Of a stretch of 64,000 bases of DNA, positions 1 through 9,302 are shown piece by piece (within the stretch, counting starts at the first letter, position 1; every line of letters starts with the position of its first letter). The stretch is from Dyella japonica A8. GTDB taxonomy: Bacteria > Pseudomonadota > Gammaproteobacteria > Xanthomonadales > Rhodanobacteraceae. The notes under the pieces were generated by a model. It saw only the letters and a list, made by a program, of their open reading frames with translations. It was not told the DNA's origin and did no database searches. The translations under genes and the position numbers were made by a program. The DNA lies in the NCBI RefSeq assembly GCF_000725385.1, contig NZ_CP008884.1:62001-126000 (forward strand), in the 5' to 3' direction.

Positions 1-174
1 CATCAGAGCTACCGGAGCACCGCAAGTTCCAACGCCTTAGGAAAGGCATAGACAACACCCAAAAGTTGCCTAGTCCGAGTCATTCGCATTTCACCCGCCC
101 TCCCTAGCCTTCGCCCATCGCAGCACTAGGCCTGCCGACGCCGTTCGGCCATAACAACCTCCGGGGAGAGCATC

Positions 175-2868
175 TTGAAGATCAATCCAATCACTTGCGC
201 GGTGCTCGCCGCGCTTGCGGTCGCTCGCGTGTCCTACGCCGACGAAGCCGCCACGCCGGCCGCTCCGCCGCCGGCACCGGCGACGGATGCAGCGACGGTG
301 TCCACGCTCGGCTCGATCACCGTCACGGCGCAGCACGCCAACGAGGCCATGCAGGACGTGCCGATCACCATGCAGGCCTTCAGCGGCACCACCCTGCAGC
401 AGCTCCACGTCGACACCTTCGATGACATCATCCGGTACCTGCCGAACGTGACGTTCGCCGAGAACGGTCCGGGCCAGGGCAACATCTACATGCGCGGCCT
501 GAGCACCGGCTTCCTCGGCAACCAGTCCAGCGCGTCGATCGCACCGTTCCCCAACGTCGCCGTGTACCTCGACGAACAGTCGATGCAGTTCCCCGCGCGC
601 AACCTCGACGTCTACATGGTAGACATGGAGCGCGTGGAAGTGCTCGAGGGCCCGCAGGGCACGCTGTTCGGTGGCGGCGCCCAGGCCGGCGCCGTGCGTT
701 ACATCACCAACAAGCCGAACCTGGACAAGGTCGGCGGCAACGTCGAGGCGAGTACCGGCATCACCACCGGCGGCCGCCCGAACAACTCCGCCAGCGCGGT
801 GCTGAACCTGCCGATCATTCCGGGCACGTTCGCCGTGCGCGGCGTGATCTACAACGACCATCGCGGCGGCTACATCGACAACGTGCCGGGCACGTTCACG
901 CGCAATAACAACGACGGCGGCAACTTCTACGCCAACATCAAGCCGACCGGCGGGCTGTGCCCGAACGGCCTACCCAGCAGCACCGGCTACTGCGCCGTGC
1001 CGGGCAGCCCGGTCGCCAACAACAACGCGGTGGCGCAGAAGGACTGGAACCCGGTCGACTACCAGGGCGCCCGCCTGTCCGCGCTCTACAAGATCGACGA
1101 CGACTGGAACGTGCTGATCGCACAGAGCTACCAGGAGATGGACGCGCAAGGCCAGTCGTCGACCTACCCGGTCAATTCGGACGGCCAGGCCCTGAAGCCG
1201 CTGCAGATCACCGCGTTCGCGCCGTCCTGGGACAAGGACCGCAACACCAACACCGCGTGGACGGTCAACGGCAAGATCGGCGACGTCTCGCTGGTGTACA
1301 CCGGCGGCTACACCAACCGCCACATCAGCGAACAGCAGGACTACACCAACTACTCGCGCAGCGCTGGCGGCTGGTACTACAACTGCAGCGGCGGCACGGG
1401 CCTGGGCGCCGGCACCCCGCCCACCTGCTATTCCCCCGTGGGCTACTGGAACGACCAGGTCAAGAGCACGCACCTGAGCCATGAGCTGCGCTTCAGCACA
1501 CCGGAAGAAAACCGCCTGCGCGCCATCGGCGGCCTGTACTACGAGGACTTCAAGATCCTCGATGACATGAACTTCAACTACAAGACGATCCCCTCGTGCA
1601 CGCCGCCGAACCTTGCGTCGGCCGTCGCGGGCGGCGCGCCCTGCGTTGCCAATGTGGTGCCCTACCCCGGCACGGCGCAGATGGATCCGAGCGTGCGCGG
1701 CGATAGCACCGCGTTCGGCGAGGACGAACAGCGCGGCTATCGCCAGGTCGCGGCGTTCGGCTCGGTGTCCTACGACATCATTCCCGAGGTGCTCACCGCC
1801 ACCGCGGGCACGCGCTACTACCACTACTCCGAATACCAGCGCGGCTCGCAGTATTCGACGGGCACCAACTGCGTGAACGTGCCCAACGGCCAGTGCGTGG
1901 GCGGCGACGCGACCAGCATGAACGCCGAGCATCTCGACGCCTCGTACCACGGCTTCAAGAGCCGCGCCAACCTGGTGTGGCATATCACGCCTGATGCGAT
2001 GGTCTACTACACCTTCTCGCAGGGCTTCCGCCCCGGTGCGTTCAACCGCACCACCAAGAACGTTGCCAAGGGTCCGGACGGCCCGCAGTACCGCAAGCCG
2101 CTCAGCTACGCACCGGACTCCCTCACCAACAACGAGATCGGCTTCAAGACCACGTTCTTCGACGACCGCCTGCTGCTCAACGGCTCGCTGTACCACATGA
2201 AGTGGGACAACGTGCAGATGCAGTTCTTCAACCCGCTGGTGCTTGGCAACACCACGTTCGGCGTCAACGGCCCGAACTACAAGGTGGACGGCATCGAGCT
2301 GCAGTTCGAGGGCCGCGTCACCGATGGGCTGACCCTGATGGGCTCGGGTTCGTACAACAAGTCCAAGCAGACCAACTCGCCCTGCCTGGTCGGCAACATC
2401 CCGAACACGCCGTCCTACGGCGCGTGCATCACCCAGGTGGTGATCGCCGGCCAGGGCCTGCAGCCGTTCGAGAATCCGTTCGGCGCGGCCGGCAGCGTGC
2501 CGGCGTTCTCCCCGCGCTCGCAGTTCAACCTGCGCGCCCGCTACGACTGGACCCTCAATGGCGGGTACAAGGCGTTCGCCATGGCCGGCGCCAGCCACAC
2601 GGGCTCGATGTACAACCAGCCGGCTACCTACCCCAGCGGCGAGGGCGTGCTGTATCCGACCACGGTGGACCTGCGCTACCTGCAGGAGGGCTACACCACC
2701 TATGACGCTTCGGTGGGCATCGCCAAGGATGCCTGGGACCTGTCCCTGTATGGCACCAACTTGAGCAACAGCCACGCCAGCGTGTTCACCTCGTCGGCGC
2801 AGTTCATCAAGTCGGAAGTGCCGCTGCGTCCGCGCGTGGTCGGGGTGAAGTTCGGGTTCAAGTTCTGA
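175..2868 (+). CDS. TonB-dependent outer-membrane receptor
   Basis: An 897-residue outer-membrane receptor expected to import a siderophore, glycan or other large nutrient using energy from TonB-ExbBD. The start is TTG, with GGGGAGAG about six bases upstream, and no better in-frame ATG exists before the signal peptide. After a signal peptide and an Ala/Pro-rich spacer there is a TonB-box-like SITVTAQ near residue 47, a plug domain with the conserved MERVEVLEGPQGTLFG segment, then a long beta-barrel ending in FGFKF with a terminal Phe, as is typical of BAM substrates. The barrel has cysteine-rich extracellular-type loops. No transport partner lies beside it, so the substrate cannot be named. 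The family is certain; the substrate is unknown. Confidence 0.93.
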   Translation: MKINPITCAVLAALAVARVSYADEAATPAAPPPAPATDAATVSTLGSITVTAQHANEAMQDVPITMQAFSGTTLQQLHVDTFDDIIRYLPNVTFAENGPGQGNIYMRGLSTGFLGNQSSASIAPFPNVAVYLDEQSMQFPARNLDVYMVDMERVEVLEGPQGTLFGGGAQAGAVRYITNKPNLDKVGGNVEASTGITTGGRPNNSASAVLNLPIIPGTFAVRGVIYNDHRGGYIDNVPGTFTRNNNDGGNFYANIKPTGGLCPNGLPSSTGYCAVPGSPVANNNAVAQKDWNPVDYQGARLSALYKIDDDWNVLIAQSYQEMDAQGQSSTYPVNSDGQALKPLQITAFAPSWDKDRNTNTAWTVNGKIGDVSLVYTGGYTNRHISEQQDYTNYSRSAGGWYYNCSGGTGLGAGTPPTCYSPVGYWNDQVKSTHLSHELRFSTPEENRLRAIGGLYYEDFKILDDMNFNYKTIPSCTPPNLASAVAGGAPCVANVVPYPGTAQMDPSVRGDSTAFGEDEQRGYRQVAAFGSVSYDIIPEVLTATAGTRYYHYSEYQRGSQYSTGTNCVNVPNGQCVGGDATSMNAEHLDASYHGFKSRANLVWHITPDAMVYYTFSQGFRPGAFNRTTKNVAKGPDGPQYRKPLSYAPDSLTNNEIGFKTTFFDDRLLLNGSLYHMKWDNVQMQFFNPLVLGNTTFGVNGPNYKVDGIELQFEGRVTDGLTLMGSGSYNKSKQTNSPCLVGNIPNTPSYGACITQVVIAGQGLQPFENPFGAAGSVPAFSPRSQFNLRARYDWTLNGGYKAFAMAGASHTGSMYNQPATYPSGEGVLYPTTVDLRYLQEGYTTYDASVGIAKDAWDLSLYGTNLSNSHASVFTSSAQFIKSEVPLRPRVVGVKFGFKF

Positions 2869-2914
2869 GAACCCGTACGGAATCCCGTTTGACTTTGCAG
2901 TAGACGGACATCTC

Positions 2915-3032
2915 CCTCACCGTCATCCCCGCGAAAGCGGGGATCCAGTGCCTCTAAGCGTCTCAGAATGCCGAAAGTCGCTGGATCCCCGCTCTTGCCC
3001 CCTTTTGCGGGGTTCGCGGGGATGACGGCGAG
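2915..3032. repeat. Family B paired REP-like palindrome
   Basis: Two inverted arms, CGTCATCCCCGCG...AGCGGGGATCCAG on the left and CTGGATCCCCGC...CGCGGGGATGACGG on the right, enclose about 40 bases. The right arm carries a small internal expansion around TTGCGGGG. It lies downstream of the TonB receptor gene and is related to the copies at 5161, 9122, 43029, 54222 and 59631. Confidence 0.85.
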
Positions 3033-3067
3033 GTTCTGACATCTCGCCGTCGCAGATCAGAGCGAGC

Positions 3068-5125
3068 ATGACGCCGGACAATTGCTCCTCTTCTATCAAC
3101 AGATCACGCATGAACGCCCTCCCCGCCGAAACACCCCTCATGTCCGTCGAACAACAGGTTTTCGAGATACGCCGGCTACAGGGGGCAGGCGAGCATGCAC
3201 AGGCACTGGCGGAGGCCACGGCCCTGCGGGTCGAAGTGCCCGAGAATCGCGATGTGCTTCACGCCATCGCCAAGAGCCAGCGCCATCTCGGCAGGATCGA
3301 CGACGCGCTGCGAACACTTGCCGAGCTGGAACGCGGACACCCTGTTTACAGCCGGCTCCACGAAGAACGCGGCCATTGCCACGTCGTCCGCCGCGATGCA
3401 CCGCAAGCCATCGATGCGCTGCTGCGGGCGGTCAACATCAATCCCGCGCTTCCTTCGAGCTGGAACCTTCTCGAAGGTCTTTACCGCATGACCGGCGACC
3501 ATGCCAATGCGGCGACGGCAGCCTCGCACGTGAGCATCCTCAAGCGCCTCGCGCCCGAGGTCGTGCAGGCAACCAGCCTGTTTTCGGACGGCGAGCTGAC
3601 CGGGGCCGAACAGGTCATCCGCCCTTATCTGCAGCGCGTCGGCAACGACATCGAAGGCATGCGCCTGCTGGCCCGCATTGCCGTGGCGCGCGATGTGCTG
3701 GACGACGCCGAGATTCTGCTCACTGCGGTCCTCGACATCGCCCCCGACTTTCATGCCGCGCGCTTCGATTACGCCAAGGTGCTGTTCGAACGGCATCTGT
3801 ACCAGCGCGCCCGCAACGAGATGGAAACCTTGCTGGCGATGGACCCCCAACACCCCGACTACCGTGCGCTGCATGCCAGTGCCTGCGTCGGCCTGGGCGA
3901 GCACGAACGCGCCATCGGCCTGTACCGCGCACTGCTCCGCGACGTGCCGGGCGCGGCGGACCTGCACTTGTCCCTTGCACACGCGTTGAAGACTCAGGGC
4001 CTGCGCAGCGAGGCCATCGACGCCTACCACGCCGCCATCGCCGCGCGCCCCGGCTTTGGCGATGCGTACTGGAGCCTGGCGAACCTCAAGACATATCGTT
4101 TTGCCGACGCCGACATCGAGCGCATGGCGGCCGCCGAGGCCCTGCCGGAGACGCCGGCGCTGGATCGCTATCACCTGTGCTTTGCGCTCGGCAAAGCTTA
4201 CGAAGATCGCGGCGAGTACGACGCATCGTGGTGGCACTACGAGCGTGGCAACGCTCTCAAGCGCGCGGAAAGCCGCTATCGTCCTGAGATCATCGAAACC
4301 AATACGCACCGCCAGATCGACACCTGCACGCACACGTTCTTCGCCAGCCGCGCAGGCGTGGGCGATCCCAGCCCCGACCCGATCTTCATCGTCGGCCTGC
4401 CGCGCGCCGGCTCCACGCTGCTGGAACAGATCCTCGCCTCGCATTCGCAGGTGGACGGTACGCAGGAGCTCGCCGACATTCCGCGCATCGTGCTCGACCT
4501 GCAGGGGCGCGAGCCGGACCTGGACGACCCGCGCTACCCCGGCGTGCTTGCCGACATGTCGCCGGAGGATTTTCGCCAACTGGGCGAGAAGTACCTGCGC
4601 GAGACACGTACCTATCGCGGCGATGCGCCCCGCTTCATCGACAAGATGCCGAACAACTTCCGGCACCTTGGCCTGATCCACCTGATGTTTCCCAACGCGA
4701 CGATCATCGACGCACGGCGTGAACCCATGGCCTGCTGCTTCAGCAACCTCAAGCAGCTGTTCGCCAGCGGCCAGGAGTTCACCTACAGCATGGAAGACAT
4801 TGCACGTTACTACCGCACGTATCTGGCGCTGATGGAACACTGGGACCGCGTGCTGCCCGGCCTCGTGCTGCGCGTGCACCACGAGGATGTGGTGGATGAT
4901 CTGGAGGGCAGCGTTCGGCGCATTCTGGATTTCTGCGGCCTGCCATACGAAGCCTCGTGCCTTGAGTTCCACAAGACGGAACGCAGCGTGCGCACCGCCA
5001 GCTCGGAGCAGGTGCGCCGGCCGATCTTCCGTGATGGCATGGACCAGTGGACGAAGTATGCGGCGTACCTGGAGCCGCTCAGGGACCAACTCGGCGACGC
5101 GCTCGATCGCTATCGCCCAGGCTAA
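3068..5125 (+). CDS. TPR-repeat sulfotransferase family protein
   Basis: A 685-residue, apparently cytoplasmic protein. Roughly the first 400 residues are tetratricopeptide repeats. The C-terminal third is a PAPS-dependent sulfotransferase domain of the Sulfotransfer_3 type: the 5'-phosphosulfate loop GLPRAGSTLLEQ is near residues 443-454, and a 3'-phosphate-binding region follows around FIDKMPNNFRHLG. This fused arrangement is common in Xanthomonadaceae and Caulobacterales, usually without a known acceptor. The start at 3068 has GAGCGAG upstream; ATGs at 3110 and 3140 are alternatives and would only shorten the N-terminus. It stands alone between two family B palindromes. The fold is confident; the acceptor (sugar, peptide or lipid) is unknown. 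Confidence 0.87.
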   Translation: MTPDNCSSSINRSRMNALPAETPLMSVEQQVFEIRRLQGAGEHAQALAEATALRVEVPENRDVLHAIAKSQRHLGRIDDALRTLAELERGHPVYSRLHEERGHCHVVRRDAPQAIDALLRAVNINPALPSSWNLLEGLYRMTGDHANAATAASHVSILKRLAPEVVQATSLFSDGELTGAEQVIRPYLQRVGNDIEGMRLLARIAVARDVLDDAEILLTAVLDIAPDFHAARFDYAKVLFERHLYQRARNEMETLLAMDPQHPDYRALHASACVGLGEHERAIGLYRALLRDVPGAADLHLSLAHALKTQGLRSEAIDAYHAAIAARPGFGDAYWSLANLKTYRFADADIERMAAAEALPETPALDRYHLCFALGKAYEDRGEYDASWWHYERGNALKRAESRYRPEIIETNTHRQIDTCTHTFFASRAGVGDPSPDPIFIVGLPRAGSTLLEQILASHSQVDGTQELADIPRIVLDLQGREPDLDDPRYPGVLADMSPEDFRQLGEKYLRETRTYRGDAPRFIDKMPNNFRHLGLIHLMFPNATIIDARREPMACCFSNLKQLFASGQEFTYSMEDIARYYRTYLALMEHWDRVLPGLVLRVHHEDVVDDLEGSVRRILDFCGLPYEASCLEFHKTERSVRTASSEQVRRPIFRDGMDQWTKYAAYLEPLRDQLGDALDRYRPG

Positions 5126-5160
5126 ACGCTCTCCCGATCTCGGCGGGACCCAGGCGCCCC

Positions 5161-5257
5161 TCACCGTCATCCCCGCGAAAGCGGGGATCCAGTGCCTTTA
5201 AGCACTACCAGGTACCGAAAGTCGCTGGATCCCCGCTTTCGCGGGGATGACGGTGAG
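5161..5257. repeat. Family B paired REP-like palindrome
   Basis: A nearly perfect inverted pair: TCACCGTCATCCCCGCGAAA on the left and the matching TTTCGCGGGGATGACGGTGA on the right, with about 40 bases between. It lies between the convergent sulfotransferase and cupin genes and could act as a transcript-end hairpin. Confidence 0.88.
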
Positions 5258-5311
5258 GGGTAGTGACGGCGAGGGGTGGTGCCGATACCGCGTTGACACT
5301 GCTGACGAGCC

Positions 5312-5677
5312 CTACTTACGCGGCGCACCCACGAACACCACCAGAAACGTAGCCGGCTCGCTACGACTCGCATTGCCGCTGACCAGATGATGCGCACCCG
5401 CCGGCTCGAACCAGCTTTCGCCTGGCGCATAGACCCGCAGTGGCTGGCCCTCCACCTGACTGCGCACGCGGCCTTGCAGCACATAGACGTAGGCATCGCG
5501 ATCATGCGAATGCGGTCGTGATGATTCGCCCGGTGCATACGTCACGCGCAGCGCTTCCAGTGACTGCCCCGGCGCACGCGTCAGCGCCGCCGTGAGCAAG
5601 GACTCGTCCTGCGTCGCCATGACCGGCGCCGCCACGGCGAGCGCCATCATGCAGAGGAAACCCCGCGCGGCGCGCAT
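5312..5677 (-). CDS. Exported cupin-domain protein
   Basis: A 121-residue protein with a signal peptide (MRAARGFLCMMALAVAAPVMA) and a single Cupin_2 barrel. The cupin motif 1 region is visible as PHSHDRDAYVYVLQGRV and motif 2 as PGESWFEPAGAHHLVS, supplying His residues that could bind a metal. It starts two bases after the stop codon of the thioredoxin-like gene at 5680-6690, so the two are probably co-transcribed and both act in the periplasm. Substrate and activity are unknown; small exported cupins of this kind are usually called only as cupin proteins. Confidence 0.85.
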   Translation of the reverse strand: MRAARGFLCMMALAVAAPVMATQDESLLTAALTRAPGQSLEALRVTYAPGESSRPHSHDRDAYVYVLQGRVRSQVEGQPLRVYAPGESWFEPAGAHHLVSGNASRSEPATFLVVFVGAPRK

Positions 5678-5679
5678 GG

Positions 5680-6690
5680 TCAGTGCACCGAGGCAACGGG
5701 CTGCGGCGACGGCAGCGCGGCGTCGACGTCCTCGCTACGGCGCAGCACCTTGCCCTGCGCATCCAGCACGATCACCGTCGGCACGTGCATCACGCGGAAG
5801 CGGCGGAACAAGGCGCCCGTGTCGTCCAGCGCCAGCGGCATGGTCATGTGGTGTTCGCGCTGGTAGTCGGCCAGTTCGTCATGGCTGGCCCACAGGCCCG
5901 AGGCGATGCCCAGCCAGCGCGCATGATTGTCGCGCGCCAGCACGTCGGCACGTTCACGGGCCGTGCGGCAGCTTTGCGCCATCGCGGGACGGCTCTTGGC
6001 CAGGTACGACTCGCACCACGGCGACAGGAACAGCAGCACGGTCGGCTGTCCCGGCGTGGCGCCGAAGGCTGGCAACGCCTTTCCATCCAGCGTGCGCACG
6101 TCGAAGGCGGGCACGCGGTCGCCGACGTCGTAGTGCGGCTCGTCCTTCGGCACGGCGGCCGCAGCGACTTGGCCCGGCGAGCTGCTGCGCGCCTGCGCCA
6201 GCGCGGCGTCCAGCTTGTCGTTCGCCTCATGCCCCACGTAGAGGATGCGACCGTCGCGACCGATCACGACGTGCTGCGGTGTCACGCGCAGGTGGAAGGC
6301 CTCGCCCAGCGAGCCGTCGTCGAACACGAGAGGCATGCTGAGCCCGAGCTGCTTCTGCACCTTGCGTACTTCCTCGACGCTGTCGTCGAAGCCCACGTCG
6401 ATGCCGATGACCACCATGTCCGGTCCCGCTTCTTCGTAGGCATGCTCGAAGTGCGGCATTTGCTGGCGGCAGGGCACGCACCAGGTGGCCCAGAATTTCA
6501 GGTAGACGGCCTTTTTGCCGTACAGCGCCCCCAAATCGATGGTCGGGCCGTCGATGGTCTTGAGCACCATGCGCGGCGCGGGCTGGCCGATCAGGCTGCG
6601 GCCTGCCGTTTCGGCGCGCGACTGGCCGGATTCCGCAGCATGGACCAGGGCACAGGACAACAACAGGCAAAGCAGGGCGAGGTAACGCAC
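5680..6690 (-). CDS. Exported two-domain TlpA-like thioredoxin protein
   Basis: A periplasmic redoxin of about 336 residues. A signal peptide (YLALLCLLLSCALVHA) is followed by a TlpA/AhpC-TSA-type thioredoxin domain with an intact WCVPC active site near residue 74. A second redoxin-like domain follows (DVGDRVPAFDVRTLDGK...) in which the CxxC motif is degenerate: FLSPWCESYL keeps one cysteine. The GTG at 6690 is preferred because AAGGA sits eight bases upstream; the ATG at 6699 directly abuts that AAGG. The gene is followed at two bases by the exported cupin. The tandem of one active and one degenerate domain resembles thiol-disulfide reductases that serve secreted proteins. Its partner is unknown. 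Confidence 0.82.
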   Translation of the reverse strand: MRYLALLCLLLSCALVHAAESGQSRAETAGRSLIGQPAPRMVLKTIDGPTIDLGALYGKKAVYLKFWATWCVPCRQQMPHFEHAYEEAGPDMVVIGIDVGFDDSVEEVRKVQKQLGLSMPLVFDDGSLGEAFHLRVTPQHVVIGRDGRILYVGHEANDKLDAALAQARSSSPGQVAAAAVPKDEPHYDVGDRVPAFDVRTLDGKALPAFGATPGQPTVLLFLSPWCESYLAKSRPAMAQSCRTARERADVLARDNHARWLGIASGLWASHDELADYQREHHMTMPLALDDTGALFRRFRVMHVPTVIVLDAQGKVLRRSEDVDAALPSPQPVASVH

Positions 6691-6781
6691 GGGAGGCATC
6701 CTTGGAGGGGAGGCCTCGCATGCTCCTCCGCGACGCAGTGGCCGGACAGATCCAGTTGCTGCGGAAACGAAGGAACCAGCG

Positions 6782-8230
6782 TCAGTGCGGCCGGTACACC
6801 TCGAGCAACCGGGCCAGCAGGCGTGCGGCTTCATCCATGCGCGTTGCCGGGATGCCGCCCAGGCCAAACACCAGGCCGTTGGGCTGGTGCTCACCCACGG
6901 CGTAGTCGCCCAGCGCTTCGATGCGCATGTCCCTGGCTGCCGCATCCTTGACCAGCTGGCTTGCCGCCACCGGCCAGCGCAGCGCCGCGGCGATGTGCAG
7001 CCCGGCATCGGATGCCAGCGGACGCAAGGCTTCGCCGGCATGGCGCGACAGGCCATCGAGCAGGGCCTCGCGGCGCTCCGCATAGATGCGCCGCATCTTG
7101 CGCACATGCCGGGCGAGATGGCCCTCGGCGATGAACAAGGCCAGCGTGTCCTGCGCGACCAGGTCGCTGTGCCGGTCCACGAGTTGCCGCACGCTGCCCA
7201 GCGCGGCCATGGCCCAGGCCGGTGCCACCACGTAGCCCAGGCGCAGGGCCGGGAACAGGCTTTTGGAAAAGGTGCCTACGTAGAACACCGAGCCGTCGCG
7301 ATCCAGCGTCTGCAGCGCATCGAGCGGGCGCCCGCCGTAGCGGAACTCGCCGTCGTAGTCGTCCTCCACGATCACGGCGCCCTGCCGTCGCGCAAAATCC
7401 AGCAACGCGGCGCGGCGTGCCGGCGACATCGCCATGCCGGAGGGAAACTGGTGCGAAGGTGTGACGTAGATGACGCGGGCATCGGGCGGAATCCGCTCGA
7501 CGATCAGGCCTTCATCGTCGAGCGGCACTGGCACCACGTTGGCGCCGGCAGCCTCGAACGCCGCGCGCAACGGCGGGTAGCCGGGATCTTCCACCGCCAC
7601 CACCGTGCGCCCGGTCGTCACCAGGATGCGCGCCAGCAGATCGAACGCCTGCTGTGCGCCGCCGGTCACCATGATGTCCGCGGCGCTGCAGGTCACGGCG
7701 CGCGTGAACGACACGTGCCCCGCAATCGCCTCGCGCAACGCTGCACGCCCCTCGACGGCGTCGTAGGCGCACATGGCCTGGCCAAGTGTGCGCAGTGCGC
7801 GGGCGGACAGCTTGCGCCACGCCTCGAATGGAAATCGCGAGATGTCCGGCAGCCCCACGCGCAGGTCATAGCGCGCGGGCGGCAAGGCGTTCATGGGAGC
7901 AGGCACCGTGGCATCGCGCCAACGCGGCTGCAGCCTCGGCTCGACACTGGCCCCCGGCCGCGATGCGCTAGGCTGCGTGGGCCCGGCATGCGCCACCACG
8001 TAGCCCGCGCCCTGCCGCGAAACCACATAGCCTTCGCTGAGCAGCAGGTCGTACGCCGCCACCACCGTGTTGCGCGACACGCCCAGCGAGGTGGCCAGCG
8101 TGCGGGTCGACGGCAAGGTCTGGCCGGTACGCAGCCGCCCGTCCAGAATGGCCGCCCGCAGCTGCCCATGCAGCGCCTGGAGCCGGCCACGCACGGGAAT
8201 ATCCAGCGGGAAAGCCAGTGGTTGATCCAT
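6782..8230 (-). CDS. MocR/PdxR-type regulator (GntR-aminotransferase fusion)
   Basis: A 482-residue transcription factor of the MocR subfamily. An N-terminal GntR winged helix (about residues 15-80: STRTLATSLGVSRNTVVAAY) is joined to a fold-type I aminotransferase-like domain that binds PLP. The PLP-site Lys is visible in YVGTFSKSLFPALRLGY, and EDDYDGEFRYGGRP matches the conserved region upstream of it. MocR proteins typically control PLP synthesis, GABA or amino-acid genes. Here the gene is divergent from a GST gene at 8341, which with the downstream EamA exporter is the nearest candidate target. The target is inference; the family is not in doubt. Confidence 0.93.
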   Translation of the reverse strand: MDQPLAFPLDIPVRGRLQALHGQLRAAILDGRLRTGQTLPSTRTLATSLGVSRNTVVAAYDLLLSEGYVVSRQGAGYVVAHAGPTQPSASRPGASVEPRLQPRWRDATVPAPMNALPPARYDLRVGLPDISRFPFEAWRKLSARALRTLGQAMCAYDAVEGRAALREAIAGHVSFTRAVTCSAADIMVTGGAQQAFDLLARILVTTGRTVVAVEDPGYPPLRAAFEAAGANVVPVPLDDEGLIVERIPPDARVIYVTPSHQFPSGMAMSPARRAALLDFARRQGAVIVEDDYDGEFRYGGRPLDALQTLDRDGSVFYVGTFSKSLFPALRLGYVVAPAWAMAALGSVRQLVDRHSDLVAQDTLALFIAEGHLARHVRKMRRIYAERREALLDGLSRHAGEALRPLASDAGLHIAAALRWPVAASQLVKDAAARDMRIEALGDYAVGEHQPNGLVFGLGGIPATRMDEAARLLARLLEVYRPH

Positions 8231-8340
8231 GCCGATATCCGGGGCGGGTTGACTGGTCCTGAAGAATTCCCGTGATCTGGATCTTTTTCAAGACCAGTGT
8301 ATCCCCGACACTGGCGCCATCACCTCACGGAGCCCCCGCC

Positions 8341-9039
8341 ATGATCGAGCTGTATTTCGCCGCCACGCCCAATGGCCTGAAGCTCAAGCTGTTCCTCGAA
8401 GAAGCTGGCCTGCCCTACTTCATCACGCCGGTGAGCCTGAGCAAGGGCGAGCAGTTCAAGCCTGAATTCCTGGCCATTTCGCCGAACAACAAGATTCCCG
8501 CCATCGTCGACCATGCCCCGGCCGGTGGCGGCGCGCCGCTCGCCGTGTTCGAGTCCGGCGCGATCATGCTGTATCTCGCGGAAAAGACTGGCCAGCTCCT
8601 GCCCAAGGACACGGCCGGCCGCGTCGAGGCGCTGGAGTGGCTGTTCTGGCAGGTCTCCGGGCTGGGCCCCATGGCGGGCCAGATCGGGCACTTCAATGTG
8701 TATGCGCCGGAGAAGGTGCCTTACGCCATCGACCGCTACACCCGCGAAGTAGCCCGCCTGTACGGCGTACTCGATCGCCGGCTGGCCGGTCGCGAATTCA
8801 TTGCGGGTGAGTTCTCCCTGGCCGACATCGCCTGCTACCCCTGGATTGTGCCGCACGCGGCGCACGGCCAGGACCTGGCGGATTTTCCCCACCTGGAACG
8901 CTGGTTCATTGCCATGTCGCAGCGCCCAGCCACGCAGCGCACGTATGAAGGCGTGGAGAACGCGTACCAGCCGAAGCAGGCGCTGACGGATGAAGAACGC
9001 CGCGTGCTGTTCGGGCAGGGGGCGAAGCCGAAGGCCTGA
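8341..9039 (+). CDS. Glutathione S-transferase family protein (Nu/Ure2p-like)
   Basis: A 232-residue cytosolic GST. The N-terminal thioredoxin-like domain starts at MIELYFAATPNGLKLKLFLE, with the cis-Pro glutathione site in NNKIPAIVDH, and the ESGAIMLYLAE segment contacts the gamma-glutamyl group. An all-helical C-terminal domain follows, with FSLADIACYPW. This order matches the YfcG/YghU-type Nu-class enzymes, which have disulfide-bond reductase activity with glutathione. The ATG at 8341 has CACGGAG upstream and matches the family start, unlike the in-frame ATG at 8272. It is divergent from the MocR regulator gene. Confidence 0.9.
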   Translation: MIELYFAATPNGLKLKLFLEEAGLPYFITPVSLSKGEQFKPEFLAISPNNKIPAIVDHAPAGGGAPLAVFESGAIMLYLAEKTGQLLPKDTAGRVEALEWLFWQVSGLGPMAGQIGHFNVYAPEKVPYAIDRYTREVARLYGVLDRRLAGREFIAGEFSLADIACYPWIVPHAAHGQDLADFPHLERWFIAMSQRPATQRTYEGVENAYQPKQALTDEERRVLFGQGAKPKA

Positions 9040-9121
9040 CGTACCAAAGGCATGCAGTCTGCTGACAGGTTCTGACACCATGGGCGGCTAGCCTTCCAAA
9101 CAGACAGTTGCCTCTCACCTT

Positions 9122-9243
9122 CGTCATTCCGGCGCAGGCCGGAATCCAGTTTCCGTCGTAACAGGTTGTCGCGAGATCGGTTGCCGTCTTTCGCGAAGAT
9201 CCAACAGAACCGCTACTGGATTCCGGCCTACGCCGGAATGACG
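9122..9243. repeat. Family B (CCGGAAT variant) paired palindrome
   Basis: The left arm TCGTCATTCCGGCGCAGGCC and the right arm GGCCTACGCCGGAATGACGA form an inverted pair around a spacer of about 60 bases. It is the same variant as the copy at 43029 and lies between two genes on the same strand. Confidence 0.86.
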
Positions 9244-9302
9244 AGCAAAGGCGGGGCTCCGAGTCATCGCCCCGCGAGTCCAAAACAATCACTGACACCA
9301 CC

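Noticed and set aside
970..2775. A 601-codon frame antisense to the first TonB receptor.
   Set aside because: Composition is that of a high-GC shadow frame, and the plus strand has a complete receptor.
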